From Golubevia sp. BC0850 (Eukaryota; Basidiomycota; Exobasidiomycetes; Golubeviales; Golubeviaceae): DNA of 64,000 nucleotides. The stretch spans positions 62,001 to 126,000 of the forward strand of contig JAAVVG010000007.1 of the NCBI GenBank assembly GCA_012976225.1, given 5' to 3'. Shown one piece after another: positions 11,302 through 23,844 of the stretch; position 1 is the stretch's first letter, and every line of letters begins with the position of its first letter. Position numbers and translations under genes: made by a program. A model generated the notes under the pieces. That model worked only from the letters and a program-made list of their open reading frames with translations, did not search any database and was not told the origin of the DNA.

Positions 11302-12106
11302 AGAGGACTTGGTGATGTCGCGTGACTCTTTGTAAATGGCAATTCTAAATACACATAAATCTCGGGGTAGTCTCGGTTGTATAATGAATTGCTTATCGAA
11401 GACTAAATCTCTTGAATGTGCCCTGGGTGTGCTTCTATCCGTCACGTTATCCGATGGGAGGTGTGTTTCAGCACTTTCATGGAACCGCGAGGAGACGTCT
11501 TCTGACATTGAAAAGGTGCTTTCAAGGTCCTATCAGACTGCTTCCATCCGACGAAATCCGCGTTTAGAAGGAGCTCTCTAGTCCAAGTGGCTGGGAGAGA
11601 AGAAAGAGGCACAAAGGCACAGAGAGGAGACGGAAAGTAACACCTCGACTCAATGTCAGAAGCGGTGGTCTCAGAATTTCTCTCTACCTTGTTGCGATTT
11701 TGCCCAATCTGGACTGGAAAAAGCTGATTTTTGCTGGAATTTGCAGAAGTTGGGTGAAGTTTTCGCCGAGAAGCTGAGACGGAGTTTGCCACTCTCCCAA
11801 ATAGCCGCAACCGCCCTTGTCCCTTACTTGGCTCTCCTTCGGTTGGGTTGACTGAGGGACTGAGGGAAGGGTCGACCTCTGATAACGAATCCAGACCTAT
11901 CTAGTATCTCCTGACCAATATTTCCTCTCTTATCATGGGGAACGTACTCCCACGATAACCGATAGAGAGAGGTCGGAATCTGAGCACATTTAAAGGAAGA
12001 AGTTTCTTCTCAATTCCTACTTCTTCTTCGTCCCATTCCCTTCTTCCCTTCCTCTTTCCCTTCCTCCCTTCTCCCTTCCCTTCCTTCCCCTTCCCTCAAG
12101 ATCAAC
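11302..12106. promoter_or_regulatory. LCB1 3' region and OPT promoter with GATA sites
   Basis: About 800 bp with no convincing gene. The part nearest OPT holds five HGATAR motifs within 86 bp: TGATAA 11880-11885, AGATAG on the minus strand 11897-11902, TGATAA on the minus strand 11930-11935, CGATAA 11953-11958 and CGATAG 11960-11965. A TTTAAA element sits near 11989 and a long C/T tract precedes the ATG. HGATAR is the binding site of fungal GATA factors that govern nitrogen use (AreA, Nit2, Gln3) or iron uptake; control of the oligopeptide transporter by nitrogen source is an inference. Confidence 0.55.
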
Positions 12107-14915
12107 ATGGTCACTCAAGCTGGTCAACAAGCCATGATGAACGACTTCACGTCGGGAACTACGAGGCCAGAAGAGATCATCTCTGACGCAGACATCAGAC
12201 CTGGTCACAACCCTCTAGAACCTTCTCGTTCTGCAGAAGATGAGAAAGCAGATCTCAAGAATATGGATGACAACCAAGTCATGTATGTTTCTGACCTCGA
12301 AAGGTCAGGAGAGAAGGAAGCTTACATTCCACAGGACAGTGAGTCTATTTCTCTTGACCCTCGGCTATATCCCCGCAAAAAGTGTTTCGTGTTTCTGGCT
12401 CAACTCCCCCCCTTTTTTCTTCTTTTAGTCACTTCTGGAAAGCCTTTCAGTCTCGATGAGCTACCGGAGGAAGAATGCACTGGACTTACCGTGAGTACGG
12501 TTTTGCGGGTTCTTCTTCAGTGACCCCTTTTGTTTCAGACCTATCACTCAACCAATTCTATCCTCTTTCACTAACCCATCTGCCCTTCACATAACTACTT
12601 TTCACTCTTTCAGATCAGAGCTCTCGTCGTCGGAGCAGCCCTCGGAAGTGTGGTGGCTGCCTCGAACATCTACCTTGGGTTAAAGACAGGGTTTACCTTC
12701 GGTGCCTCTCTCTTTGGAGCTTTGCTTGGAGCTGCCATCATCAAGGCCCTTCAGCAAATTCTCCCAAAGAAGTGGGGAGGAGGAGACTTTGGACCAAGAG
12801 AGAACTGCACGATCCAGACGTCAGCTACTGCCGCTGGTGGATTGACTGGAATGGTGAGTTTCTCTTTCAACCTCTTCACTCCTTTTTCTAGAATTGTCGC
12901 TCATCCATGCTGCGTCCTTCATTCTCTCTGCTCGCCTCTCAGTTCGTTGCCGCCGTCCCAGCCATGTATCAACTCGGTCTTTTGGGTGGATCTCCAAAAG
13001 AGGACTTTGCTCGTCTCTTCACATTTACTCTAGTCAGCGCTTATTACGGATGTTTCTTCGCTATCGTGAGTGTTTTGAGTCTTGAAGATGGAAAGGGGAG
13101 GATTGGGCGTGGGGCGACACACCTTTGTTGACACTTTCTGTCTCTTCCCTCCCACAGCCTCTCCGCAAGTTCTACATTCTTAAGCAGCACCTCGTGTTCC
13201 CTAGTCCAACAGCGACCGCCTACACTATCCGATCCATTCACGCCAAAGGAGGAGAAGTGGTCGCCAAGAAGAAGACTAGAGCTCTATTGATCAGTTTCTT
13301 CGGAGCCTTGACTTTCGTCGTCGTCAATCAGTACGCTTCTGGAATCCTCATGGACTGGCACATCTTCTACTGGCTATACTCTTGGGGATGGAAATCCGCT
13401 CTCGCTGGAGAGAACTGGGGATGGATCATCGAACTAACTCCTGCTTTCTTCGGTGCTGGAATGCTCGCTGGAATGAACGCCTCCTACTCTTTCTTGGCTG
13501 GAATCATCCTCATGTACGGAGTAATTGGACCAGCTTTAATCCAAACTGGAGAAGCTAAAGGAAAGATCCTTCAAGAACTCGACGGACCAATCAACTACGT
13601 CTCCTACTTCGGCACCGGTATTCCAGACAACCTCAAGGATGCCTCTCCAAGATACTGGGGTCTCTACGTTGGAATATTCATGATGTTGTGTTGGTCTTTC
13701 GCCGAGCTCGCTGCCAATGGACCTGTCATCTACCGTGGTTTCAAGAACGCTGCTTTGGAGGTCTACGATGTCGTTCGTCGCCAACCAGTCCGCAAGTTCG
13801 AGGGAGAGATCGAGGACCCAGTCAGACCGTGAGTAGTTCCCATAGGCTTTGACTCTTTCAATCTGTTTGCGTATTAGCGCGACTTCATACTGATTCTTCC
13901 TCTTTCTCTCTCTCAACTCACAGTGAAGATCAAGTTCCAACCTGGGCCTGGATCTCTGGATTGATCGTATCCATCACCTTCACCGTCATCGTCTGTGCTC
14001 TCCAATTCCACATGAACGTAGGAAACGTCTTCCTAGCTATCGTCTTGGCTTTCCTCTTCTCTTTTATCGGAGTTCAATCTTCTGGTGCCACTGATGTCAA
14101 CCCGCTCTCTGCCGTCGCTAAGGCTTCTCAGCTCATTGTTGGAGGTGCTCTCAAGGGACAAGGAAAGACTGGAAACCCAGCTTTACTCGAGAACTTGCTA
14201 GCTGGTTCCATCGCTTCCTCAGCAGCAGCTCACTCAGTCGACATGGTCGGTGATCTCAAGACTGGACATCTTCTCCGTGCTCTGCCAAAGACCCAATTCT
14301 GGGCTCAACTATTCGGCTCCTTAATAGCTACGCCTTTGGCCGTCGGACTCTACATCCTATTCTCCAAAGCCTACCCATGCATCGTGAGTGTCAAAGAACC
14401 ATTTCGTCTCTTCTTCCCTCAGAATTCCCATTCTGACCTGCTTGCGATCTTCTCTCCCTCTACAGAACGACGATAGCATCGTGGTCTGCCCTTTCAGTTA
14501 TCCATCTGTCGCTGCCTGGAAAGCTGTAGCTGTTGCAGTCATCAGACCAGACCTTCCAATCACTCTTAGTGCTGGAATAACTGCCATCGTCTTCGGAATC
14601 GTCTCGGTCATCTTGGTCTTCGCAAAGTACTTCGTCATCCCAGCAAAGTACCACGTCTACGTCCCAAACATGAACGCTGTCGGACTAGGATTCATCGTGC
14701 CTCAAGCCTATTATCCCATCGCGATGTGTTTCGGTGCTACCTTCTCCCTCATCTGGGCCAAGAAGAGACCAGAGGCTTTCGACATGTTCGCCTTTGCCAT
14801 CGCCGCCGGTCTAGTAGCTGGTGAAGGTATGGGAGGAGTCGTCAACGCTGCTCTCACCATCGGTGGTGTTTCAGGTAGCGCTGTTGGATCCGCTGTTGGA
14901 TTACCACCTTGGTAG
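12107..14915 (+). CDS. OPT-family oligopeptide/metal-chelate transporter (about 745 aa)
   Basis: Multi-pass plasma-membrane transporter of the OPT family, expected to import small peptides or metal-peptide complexes with protons. Exons: 12107-12338, 12429-12490, 12614-12853, 12943-13065, 13158-13828, 13924-14383 and 14466-14915, all GT-AG and in frame. After about 100 polar cytosolic residues comes the first helix NIYLGLKTGFTFGASLFGA, then many hydrophobic spans; SSGATDVNPLSAVAKASQL and GEGMGGVVNAALTIGGV are typical of the YSL-like branch of OPT. Codon use is strongly biased (GGA, GCT, AGA, CCA), suggesting high expression. A cluster of GATA-factor sites lies 140-230 bp upstream of the ATG. 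The exact substrate cannot be told from sequence. Confidence 0.9.
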
Positions 14916-15220
14916 ATAACAATTTGTTTCCGCTCCATCTCTCGGTTCTCATGTTCAGTCACCTTTGCTTTCCTTTCTTTGTAACTCAAAATATCGATGA
15001 AGTGCTCTCATCACGCTTCTCACCTTTTGCATTTTTGGTCTATCTTTTCGTTTGCATCAGCTTTGTGCCCCATACACACCATCTCACGATTTTGAAATAT
15101 AGGTATATTTCTTCATGAAAACTGCTCAAGGTGCGAAGAAAATGCTTGTTAAGCTCACTAGAAATGGAGGCAAAGATGGAATACGAAGAACAGATCTAGA
15201 TTGAAAGACACGACCCTCGA
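14916..15220. other. Convergent 3' intergenic region
   Basis: Gap of about 300 bp between the 3' ends of the OPT gene and the nuclease gene. Nothing but 3'-UTR-like sequence is seen. Confidence 0.5.
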
Positions 15221-17454
15221 TTAACAAATGTTGAGAGAACCAACGAGGGGGTCGTGATCTGAAGCAGCATCAGGCTCAGAAATCCAATTATTGACATGGA
15301 CAATCTCAGTCTTTGCCGTAGCAGCTAGAGCTGGAGTAGTGAAGAAGTGATCCTTTATTGAAGAAGTGGGGAAGAGAAGAAAGCATCAGCCACACGAAAG
15401 TGGAAGGACAAGCCTTTTACCGACTCTCAAACTCACAATTTGTTGACTGTTTCCTTCGAAAACATAGCTATATCTCTCTTCTCTGACCTCGACCTGAATC
15501 TCTGAGAGTACGGGACTAGATCCTTGAGAGACTGGAGATGTTAAAGTATCCAGTGGTTCAACAGCGCTGAATTCATTGAAATCACCTAAGAGAACCACCT
15601 TGGCATCACTTTGAACCTTCAAAAGTTGATCCACAAAGTTTCTAACCACTTGAGCTTGTTTGATTCTTTGATCTACACCTCCATTACTTGGAGGTTGTTC
15701 TGGTCCAGCTAATTCTGAAGAACCAAGCTTGGCAGTGAAATGCGAACCAACGACAAAGAGAGTCTCTCCGCCATTTTTCAAGGTGAATTGAGCTACTAAA
15801 GGTTTTCTAGAAGAATTCCAAGCTGAGTTGGTAGGTTCTATTCTTCCAGGATTGAGATTTAAAGTTGCCTTTCCGTTAGCATCAGTGGTGACATTCACGG
15901 CTTCCATATCACCTCCAGCTGGAACGTTTGAAACCAAAGACAAGTGATCTGTTCGATAAATAATTGAAGTTCTAATGTTTCCACCCGGCTGACCTCCATC
16001 TTGATCGTTAGAAGGATCGATGTCTATGTAGTCGTATGGTGCATTCTTGATGGCTGAGGTGAATTCTGACAGAGTTGAAGAAGCTGAGACTACTCCGTCG
16101 TCAGTTGGTCCATCGTTATCTTGGACTTCGTTCAGAACCATCACTGATGGGTTGTTAAGGTAGTTGTCTACGTGAGCTCCTAACTTGGAGATTCTTGAGG
16201 TATCGTTTGCTGGGAGGTTCTCGACCTGGCGAGGGGAAAAGGGGAAGAGATCCGAGAGATAAGCGACGTTGTTCTACTCATCTCCCGGTCAGACGAGAGT
16301 GCCAATAGCTATCCTACTCACATTATAGGTTCCAACCAAGAGATTCCCACAACTGCCATCTCCAGTCAAATTGGTAGCCGGAATGTCACCAACTGCTTTC
16401 CTAACCACATGAATCCCTTTCAAAGGCAATAGAACTGGAGCTCCAAAGTCATAACTAACGATTCCAGTGATGTCTGAAAGCTCATCTCCCATTAAAATGG
16501 TAGATGGGTTCTTGTCACCATTCAGAGGTTCTCCAACCAAGATGAATTCAGGATTGGAATCCCAATACGTTTCACCATTCCTTTCTTGAGCGGCGTAAGT
16601 CATTCCACCTCTAGAATTTCCGGAAGTTGAAGGGAGAGATCGAGAGACTACGTAGACTTCCCCGAAGCGGTTTGGACGGAAGAGGGCCCGAGGAGTTGGG
16701 AGAGTTACGAGCATGGATTCGAGACTAGGGGGCGAAAAGCGAGGTGGAGATTAGAGATCAACGCGGGCGAGAAATGAGAGAAGAGGGTGTGTATTTACCT
16801 TTCCCCTGATCAGATGACCAGATAAAGGAAGGAAATTGAAAGAAAGTCAAGATGTGAAATGTCAGCGAAAGAAAGACCGGCAGGACATCCCTGGTTCGAA
16901 GACTCACAAAAGTCGAGTCCAAAAGTCAAGTTGAGACTATTAGCTCTCTGATTCTCCACATTAAAAGTTTCAGAAGGTAAAGCAAAGGGATCCTGTACGG
17001 CGACGAACTCAGTAGGCGGATGGACTCCAGAAACAGATAGCAGTAACGGCTTTCCTTCAGCTGAGTTCCCTTTTGTGACAATCTTGACACCAATAGCTTT
17101 GGTTAATTCAGTAGTCTTGAGATTGGTTGAATATTGACTATACTCGCTAACAGTTGCATTCGAGATGGAAATTAAGTCGTTGACGGTGGCGTTCAAAGAA
17201 GAAGGTAGAGATCCAAATACGAATAGACCTTCTGAAGTCTTCGTATCTGAATCGAACTTTGAAGTTGGAGTTTGTAGATAATAACCAGTTGAAGTGATGG
17301 CAGTTAGAATTCCTTGAAGATTGGCAATTTTTGATCCTGAAGATGAGGACAAGAAACCTAGACCTTGGATGTCATGAGGATAGAGAGGAGTTGCCCGTTG
17401 GATTGGAGTTGAGAGAACTAGAGGGATAAAAGATAGCAAAGGTGTGAGTCTCAT
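15221..17454 (-). CDS. Secreted endonuclease/exonuclease/phosphatase-fold nuclease (about 625 aa)
   Basis: Predicted extracellular DNase-like enzyme of the EEP superfamily, similar in layout to bacterial ExeM/NucH-type nucleases. Exons on the minus strand: 17454-16908, 16805-16799 (7 nt), 16724-16322, 16225-15437 and 15352-15221. The ATG at 17454 begins a clear signal peptide (MRLTPLLSFIPLVLSTPIQR); a longer in-frame start at 17547 would bury it, so it was not chosen. The N-terminal half is the OB-like region (FWESLESMLVTLPTP across the microexon). The catalytic EEP marks are NEVQDN near residue 350, VGSHFTAK, LLGDFNEF near 534 and ASDHDPLVG near the C-terminus. Several N-glycosylation sequons fit secretion. 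Likely role: nucleic-acid scavenging outside the cell. Confidence 0.88.
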
Positions 17455-17967
17455 GATGAAAGGAGAGGAGATGGGGATCTTGAAGACGGAAGAAGATCCC
17501 TTCTTCTTCTTAAACGAAGTCTTATCGAAGTGAACGTGTGGGCTCAATCTTTCACTTTCATTTCAAAATGGTCCTACTTGCCGTCCTGATGACATCGCTG
17601 GTTCAATTGGCCCTGACTCGAAGAATTCGCTTGGAAGTGACCATCTTTTGATTGATTCTTGGATGGGTTATTTTTGGATGTGTTAATGTGTTGCTCTTTT
17701 TCCTCCCACCTCCTCTCCCCCTTCCCAGAATCTATCTTCTTTTCAGCTTCAAAGGGGTTCAAAAACAAGATGCAATGTTTAGCAAGGAGAAACCAGAATG
17801 GCCGGCAGAGCGATCCTCTGATCTGCTAGCGTTCGCCAAGAAGAACCGACCTCTCCCTTTTTCTTTCTCAAGTCACAATTGCAGCATGTTTGTTTCTCTC
17901 CTGTTACTCTCTATTCTATCCCTAACCAAATCCAATCTATTCAATCAATCTTCAACCTCCAATTTTG
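17455..17967. promoter_or_regulatory. Divergent promoter region (nuclease / unknown gene)
   Basis: About 510 bp between two divergent starts. It contains C/T-rich leader sequence on the plus side; I see no RNA gene or clear TATA box. Confidence 0.4.
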
Positions 17968-20900
17968 ATGGTTGATGGTCAGACCCCATCCTCTGAGCCT
18001 CATCCTACCAACTCTACTAGTTTGCTATCTTCATCTCTCAACCTCATCTCTAATTGGTCTCTACCACATTCAAGAACTTACAATCCTCCAATAGATGAAT
18101 CAACTTCTCCTGGAGTCAGATCAAGCTCAAGTCCTAGACGTCCAAAGACTTCTCCTTCCACTCTAGCTTTGCGGGTAGAGAAATCCTCTCCTTCAAAGTC
18201 AAGGTCTACCTCTACCACGTCTGGTCCTACCCTCGGAAGTCAAACTCAAGCATCAAGCTCTACCTCTGACCTTAGTTGCAGCCCGCCTCCTTCACCAACT
18301 CGCAGCAGAGCAAGATTCAGCAAGACCAACTCATCGGCTTCAACACTTCCGCCCAACTCTCCACTGGCTACTGGCTTCTCAAAAACTCATCCAACTTCCA
18401 CTGAGCTCAAAAGGGTAGGTAATTCTTCATCGATCAAGTCTTCTAGGATTGGTACTTCTGTGTTGCTCAGCAGAGATGGAGATAAGAGCTCTAATCAGGA
18501 AGATGAGCTTCAGAGCTCTTCTGCAGAAAAAGGGACTAGCCAGTCGCCGAAGATGGAAGGAAAGCACACTCAAGGTTAGTTCCAGGGTCTAATGAAGCTA
18601 TACGGGAAGATTACATGAGCGGGAACTGAGGAGGGCGATGAAGAGAGTCAATCTTCAAGCGTTGCTGCTATCTGCTCATCTCGTGTGGCTATCTGACGCC
18701 GTCTCCCTCCGATCCTCGCCCTCATATCGAAAGAAGCTCAACCTCGAAGTTCTACAATCGACCACCAATCTGGAGAGCCCGACCTCGCTCAAGCTCTACC
18801 TCTTCGTCCTCCACCAATCACTTCCAATTCCTATCACTCTTCAACTCAAAGTGCAACCACGACTCAACCATTCTTATCACATCATCACAGATCAACTTCT
18901 CAACATTCTTTCAGTCATTCAGTCAAGCATAACAAAAGGATCTCTTTCGCAAGGAACGTTAATAGTGGAAACAATCCTGCTCCAAAGTTGATGCTACCTC
19001 CTCTAATCACTCAGGCTATAGAACAGGAAATGGAAGAACAGAAGAAACAGCAAGAAGCAAGAAAGAACTTGGCTCCTAGTGGTGGAAGAGGTGGGGCTGG
19101 AACTCGGAACAGACTTGGGTTTAGACTAAAGAGACCAAAGACTGCACCAGCTGCTGTGCCTACTGCTGCTTCAATTCCAGATGAACCTAAGACTTCTTCA
19201 ACTGCTACTACTATCGATACCTCCGCTATCACAGCTGTACCTTCAGTTGAGACCCAGGAGATCATGAGCTCTTCAGGATCGATGGAGAGAAGATCCCAAG
19301 AAAAGAGATCTCAAAGACAACCTTCAGAGACTGGGACTTCTGGGTCAGAGGCTCAAGAGATCTTGAACTCAGCAGAGATCTCTAGGTCTAATTCTTCCAA
19401 CGACTTCGATACTTTCGGACCGGTCAGCTTCTTATCTAGGAATCCATCCTCCCGTCAATCAGATTCGATTCTTGGTCCTTCACCTCTCTCCGCTTCTCCT
19501 CTCGCAAGTACAATCGAACTTCCAACTGAAGTCACTTCAACCTCGGAAATTAAGATCGGTGGACAAGCTACCTCTCCGACAGACTTCAATGCGGACAAGC
19601 TTTCAAGTCAGCTTCAGAAGCAGAAGGAGAAGCAAGAGAAGGATGAGGAGCTCCCCACTACGACTGGTACTCTACCCTCTCAATCTACAAAAAAGCCTAG
19701 GAGCAGCAAACGTCCTTCTTCAGCCGGTGGAGTGGCATCTGGGAAGTGGACTTCGAACTTCTTAATGGGAGGCAGGAAGAGGACTTCTTCCGATGCCAGC
19801 GTCAAGTCTCTTCCTATGCCGTTCCCTGCTATCAATAAGGATGCAGAGGAGTCGATGGGAGGTGAAGACGGAAGGATTTCGCACACAAGGCTGGAGTCTC
19901 TCCCACCACCTCCTCGCTCCTTCTATCCTGGAACTCTAATCCTCGTCAGAGACCGGTCATCTTCATCAAGTTCGAAGAGCGATGAAAGTGGGGATGGAGC
20001 TGGTGAAACGAAGAAAAGAGAGGAACAGCAAGACTCTCCTCAGCCATCACCCATCGTTGTCAATAGTCTAGCTCCTGAATCTAATGAGAATCAAGCCTCC
20101 TCGCTCACCCTCAATGCTCCAACCACTCCTTCGACTCTACCTGCTAGAAATTCGATGGATTCGGACGATGGTTCAGCTACCAGCATCGACAGCGGTCTTC
20201 TGGAGGAGGGGCAGAAGCCAAGTCAATTCGCTGAGCTAGTGCCTACTACTTCTCATCCAAGATCTCCAGGTGGGAGGAAGATCCTTTGGAATGGAGACTC
20301 CATCAGGAACAATGTCGTCGTTCTAGATCCACCTCCTGCTCCATCTCCAGCGCCAAAAGTAGAGGTCCTCGATGAAGATTCGTCAAAACCGATTTCTACC
20401 GAAGAGAAGAAGTTGGAAAGTCATACTACCCCTGGAAAGAAGTTCAAGAGCGCCGGAAAAGCTATCAGAGCTTTCGTGAAGTTCTTGGGAAAGAGCTCGG
20501 AAGAAAAGAATTCTTCTAAGAAAGGAAAGGGCAAGGCTAGACTTCAGACTGGAGAGGATGAAGAGAGGCTTTACGATGAGAATGGAAACGTCAAGACTTG
20601 GGTCTCTCAAGGGAAAACGGGCCAAAGCGCATCTACTTCGAACCAAGAAGACGTTCAACCCTCGGCCTCCTCGGTGACTCCCAAGTCGTCTCGAAGATTT
20701 CAAACTGGATCCAATTCTCTCACGAAAAGTCTCAGATCTAAAGTTGTTAGAGCTTTGAGCCAGGACAAATACGAAAGAACTTCAAGTATGAGAATTGTAT
20801 CCTCTCAAGATCTCGGAGCCGTCAATTCGATCCTCCTTTCACCTATCAGCTCGATGCACGGTCATAGCAAGGCTAGGAGCGTCGTTTACAACGAGTTTGG

Positions 20901-21366
20901 ATCCAGGGAGGACAGAGACGGAGTAGGAGGCAGAGTTCGAAGAGGTTCGGGACCTCCAGCTTTGAACTTATCCCTACCAGCTCCAATTCATAGGTCATCT
21001 AGGTCAGGCTCCACCGGTGGAGCTTCTATTGGGGATGGACCTCCAAGCCGTCACTCTTCGACTTACTCTCATTCACCTTCCTTACCGAATCCAACTCCTT
21101 GGGATCTGGCTCCTCCTCAAAGCAAGCCTCGAAGCAGTAGAGGTTCAGTTAGTCGATCCAATTCCAGGAGGGAAAGTTTTCAAAGCTCGAAAGCTGTAGC
21201 AAACTCTAGTGCTACCCCGCAAAAGGTTCAAATTCAAAGTCCCGTCACAGCTAGAGAAAAGAAAATGATGGATGAAGAAGATGATCAATTGGCGAAGACT
21301 ACTACTAGAGATTCTATGAGAGGAACTCATCATGATCTAGAGGGTGGAGCTGAACACTATCTCTAA
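17968..21366 (+). CDS. Large Ser-rich, probably disordered protein (about 1079 aa)
   Basis: I do not recognise this protein. Two exons are inferred: 17968-18574 and 18734-21366, joined by a 159-bp GT-AG intron that removes two in-frame stops and keeps frame (phase 1). The sequence is dominated by Ser, Pro, Thr and charged residues; a Lys/Glu stretch near the start of exon 2 (EQEMEEQKKQQEARK) may form a short helix. A more conserved-looking block lies at about 20440-20900, with KSAGKAIRAFVKFLGKSSEE and SLRSKVVRALSQDKYERTSS. No membrane segment or catalytic motif is seen. The many Ser-Pro sites suggest a phosphoprotein, perhaps a cortical or signalling scaffold, but that is speculation. The other acceptor at 18736 would drop one residue. 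Confidence 0.7.
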
Positions 21367-21964
21367 CTGTAAATAACTGTGAGTTAAATGACGAAACCCT
21401 GGAAGGCGGTAAAGGGTTCTCGACTCAATCATCTCTCTTTTCTCTCACGGACAGAATCGCGTGTCAACTCAAGTTTGTGAATAGTCCAATTCTACCAGTC
21501 TCTTTCCTGATCGTGGCAAACCGTTGATGGGCTCCGTTTGAACACCCGATCCTCACACTCTTTTGTTAGTCTACGTGATGGTCCATCTTATTTTTTTCGA
21601 CGTTCTCCTTGTTCAGCTCTCTTGATCCAATTTCAGTCACCAGTTTCCCTTTTCATACATTCACCCTTATTTCATAATCTTTTAATCACAATTGAACAAT
21701 ATAAATCTCGCTTCTTTCCTCCTTTTCTATCGCGAGAGAACGGACTGAGATTGAACAAACTACGAGCTGATCTGAATTGAGAAAAGTACAAGAAATGATT
21801 CGAGAAAGAGAGAGAGAGAGAGAAATGCGGACGAAAGAGTGTTAGACTGGACATTAGCTTACGATTGAGAAGGGGAAAAAAGACTGCATGTGAGATGCTT
21901 GAAGTTTTGTACAGGGAAATGAGAAAGACAAACGAATAAACAAGAATGTACATGAACGAGTCAT
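21367..21964. other. Convergent 3' intergenic region with GA repeat
   Basis: About 600 bp between convergent genes. It carries a short GA repeat near 21802-21822 and A/T-rich 3' sequence; no gene is supported. Confidence 0.5.
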
Positions 21965-23844
21965 TTATTTCGAAGTTGGTGAAGATTTCCCACTTCTTCT
22001 AAACCAAGCTCCCCAACTCTCATCTCCTTCACCTGCACTGCTGCTCTTGCTAGTAGCGACATTTCTTCTTCTTGCAGTACCAGATCCCTCCTTGTTCTTA
22101 GGGGGTAAACTTGGAGGATTAGAAGAATTGAAGTCAACCTGATCTAGCATATCAAAGGAGCCGCCGAGAGACAGCCTCTTCAAATCAGCTTGATCTTTGG
22201 AGATTCTCTTGGATCTTCTTCCATCATCCGAGTAGTCCTCATTTCCAGAAGAATCATTACTTGATTTTGCTGCACGAGAAGGATATCCCTGAGTAGCCGA
22301 GACCACTCTTCTTCTAGTATTAGGAGGTTGGAATTCCGGAACTTTCAATCCAGCGGCTGGATAATCAGTATCACTTGAAGCAGAGACACCAGCGGATGAA
22401 GACGAAGAATCGAAAGTAGCAGCATGTAGTTCCGCTAAAGCTCTTTCTAATTCTCTTCGTCTTGCAGCTGCTTGAGCTCTTGACATTGTGGCACTGGTTC
22501 CAGCACCTCTAGCTCCAACTCCAGCGTATCCTTCTTTCCTTTCTCTTCCTCCTCTATTCTGCTGAGCTTGTTGAATCGCTTGAGATACCGGAACTCCATC
22601 GGCGGCTCGACTACCAGCGCTGGCTCTGTCTAGAGCTGCTGCTGCACTTGCGATAGCACCTGGAGCGTAGTGTTTGAGTACACCAAAGAGTTGACCGACT
22701 CCTTGAGCTGGAGCATTGATAGTAGGAGGAGCAACATCGGTTCCACCTCCGGAGACAGCTGGAGCTGCGTTGTTTGAAGACTGGGGTTATGGAAAAAGAG
22801 ACGGAGAGAGGAGAGGTCAGTCGTTGCTTCATAGGCGCGGGATCTCTTCAGGGATGGAGATGCTGATCACCTACTAACCAATGCACTTCCGATGATAGCC
22901 TCCTTCGAAGCTTCCCAAGCTCTCTCAATCCATTCGGCTCCCATGGTCTTGGCTTTGGCTTTGAGGTCACTCAAGGCAATGTCGATGTCATTCTCATGAG
23001 TCGCCAGGAAGGGACCTAGATACTGAACGTATAGATATGTAGCACCCTAAAAGAAAGGAAGGAAAGAATGCAAGATCTTGTGAGAAAGGAAATTGAAGCA
23101 TGAGAGATTTCAGGCTAGGCCGGCCACTCACTCTTGTTTGAGGCAGAACTAGCCAAAGGCAGAACAGAAGTTTCGCCTCGAAGTAGAATGGAAACCTGAG
23201 ATATGAAGAACCAAGAAAAGGAGGATTGGAGGAGTGAGAATAGATCACCTGCATGAAAGGAAAGGGAGGTATGGAAGCGCAGCTTGATCGAGTGAGTGGA
23301 AGCTCAGATGATGAGCTCCTCTCTGGCTATTGACAGTAGATGCCTAGCTGCTACATAGACACGAACATATGGAACACTCAAAGAGGGAGTAGACTGAACC
23401 TCGATCAGGCAGACGTAGACCCCTCCCAGCATTGAAGATACTGGCTCGCGTGAATTCCGTTGAAGCCCCATTCCCTCTCAACCTCTGGGATCTTCTTCCC
23501 TATTCCTATCTTCCCAACTTCATCTAACCAGCACCTCACGGAGATTGTGAGGTCTCATGACGTCTTACTCACCAGCTCCAACTCCATTCCGCAAAGGTTT
23601 CGATTACTCTCAAACAACCAATCACGCTCCAATACATGATCCAAGTTTCAACGTGAGCCATCTCAGTTTCCTGCTGTTGTGTTAGATCATTGTTGTAGTT
23701 TGAATTGTAAGGGTTGTAATTTGAGATTGTCGAATGAGATCTTGTTGGAGCAGTTACTGCTTTGTAGGAAGCGTAGAGTGGATAAACCACTGTAGCTCCT
23801 TGTGATAAGATTAATAATGGCAATCTGAATAGAAACAAAGCCAT
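21965..23844 (-). CDS. YOP1: Yop1/REEP (TB2/DP1/HVA22) ER-shaping protein with long tail (about 439 aa)
   Basis: ER membrane protein of the reticulon-like REEP family that bends membranes into tubules. Exons on the minus strand: 23844-23573, 23195-23132, 23046-22879 and 22780-21965. The hairpin region is clear: FLFRLPLLILSQGATVVYPLYASYKAV, YWSVIGCLRVIETF, then W-FPFYFEAKLLFCLWLVLPQTR and GATYLYVQYLGPFL, the family signature. After about residue 170 comes an amphipathic stretch and a 240-residue disordered tail with Ala- and Ser-rich parts, much longer than yeast Yop1 (about 180 aa). The first intron is 377 bp, long for this genome, although nothing of the family signature is missing across it. 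The symbol is given by family; orthology to Yop1 rather than another REEP is not proven. Confidence 0.87.

Noticed and set aside
11442-11810. 122-codon open frame on the minus strand downstream of LCB1
   Set aside because: Random-looking composition; it lies between the LCB1 3' end and the OPT promoter, and no splice or homology support was seen.
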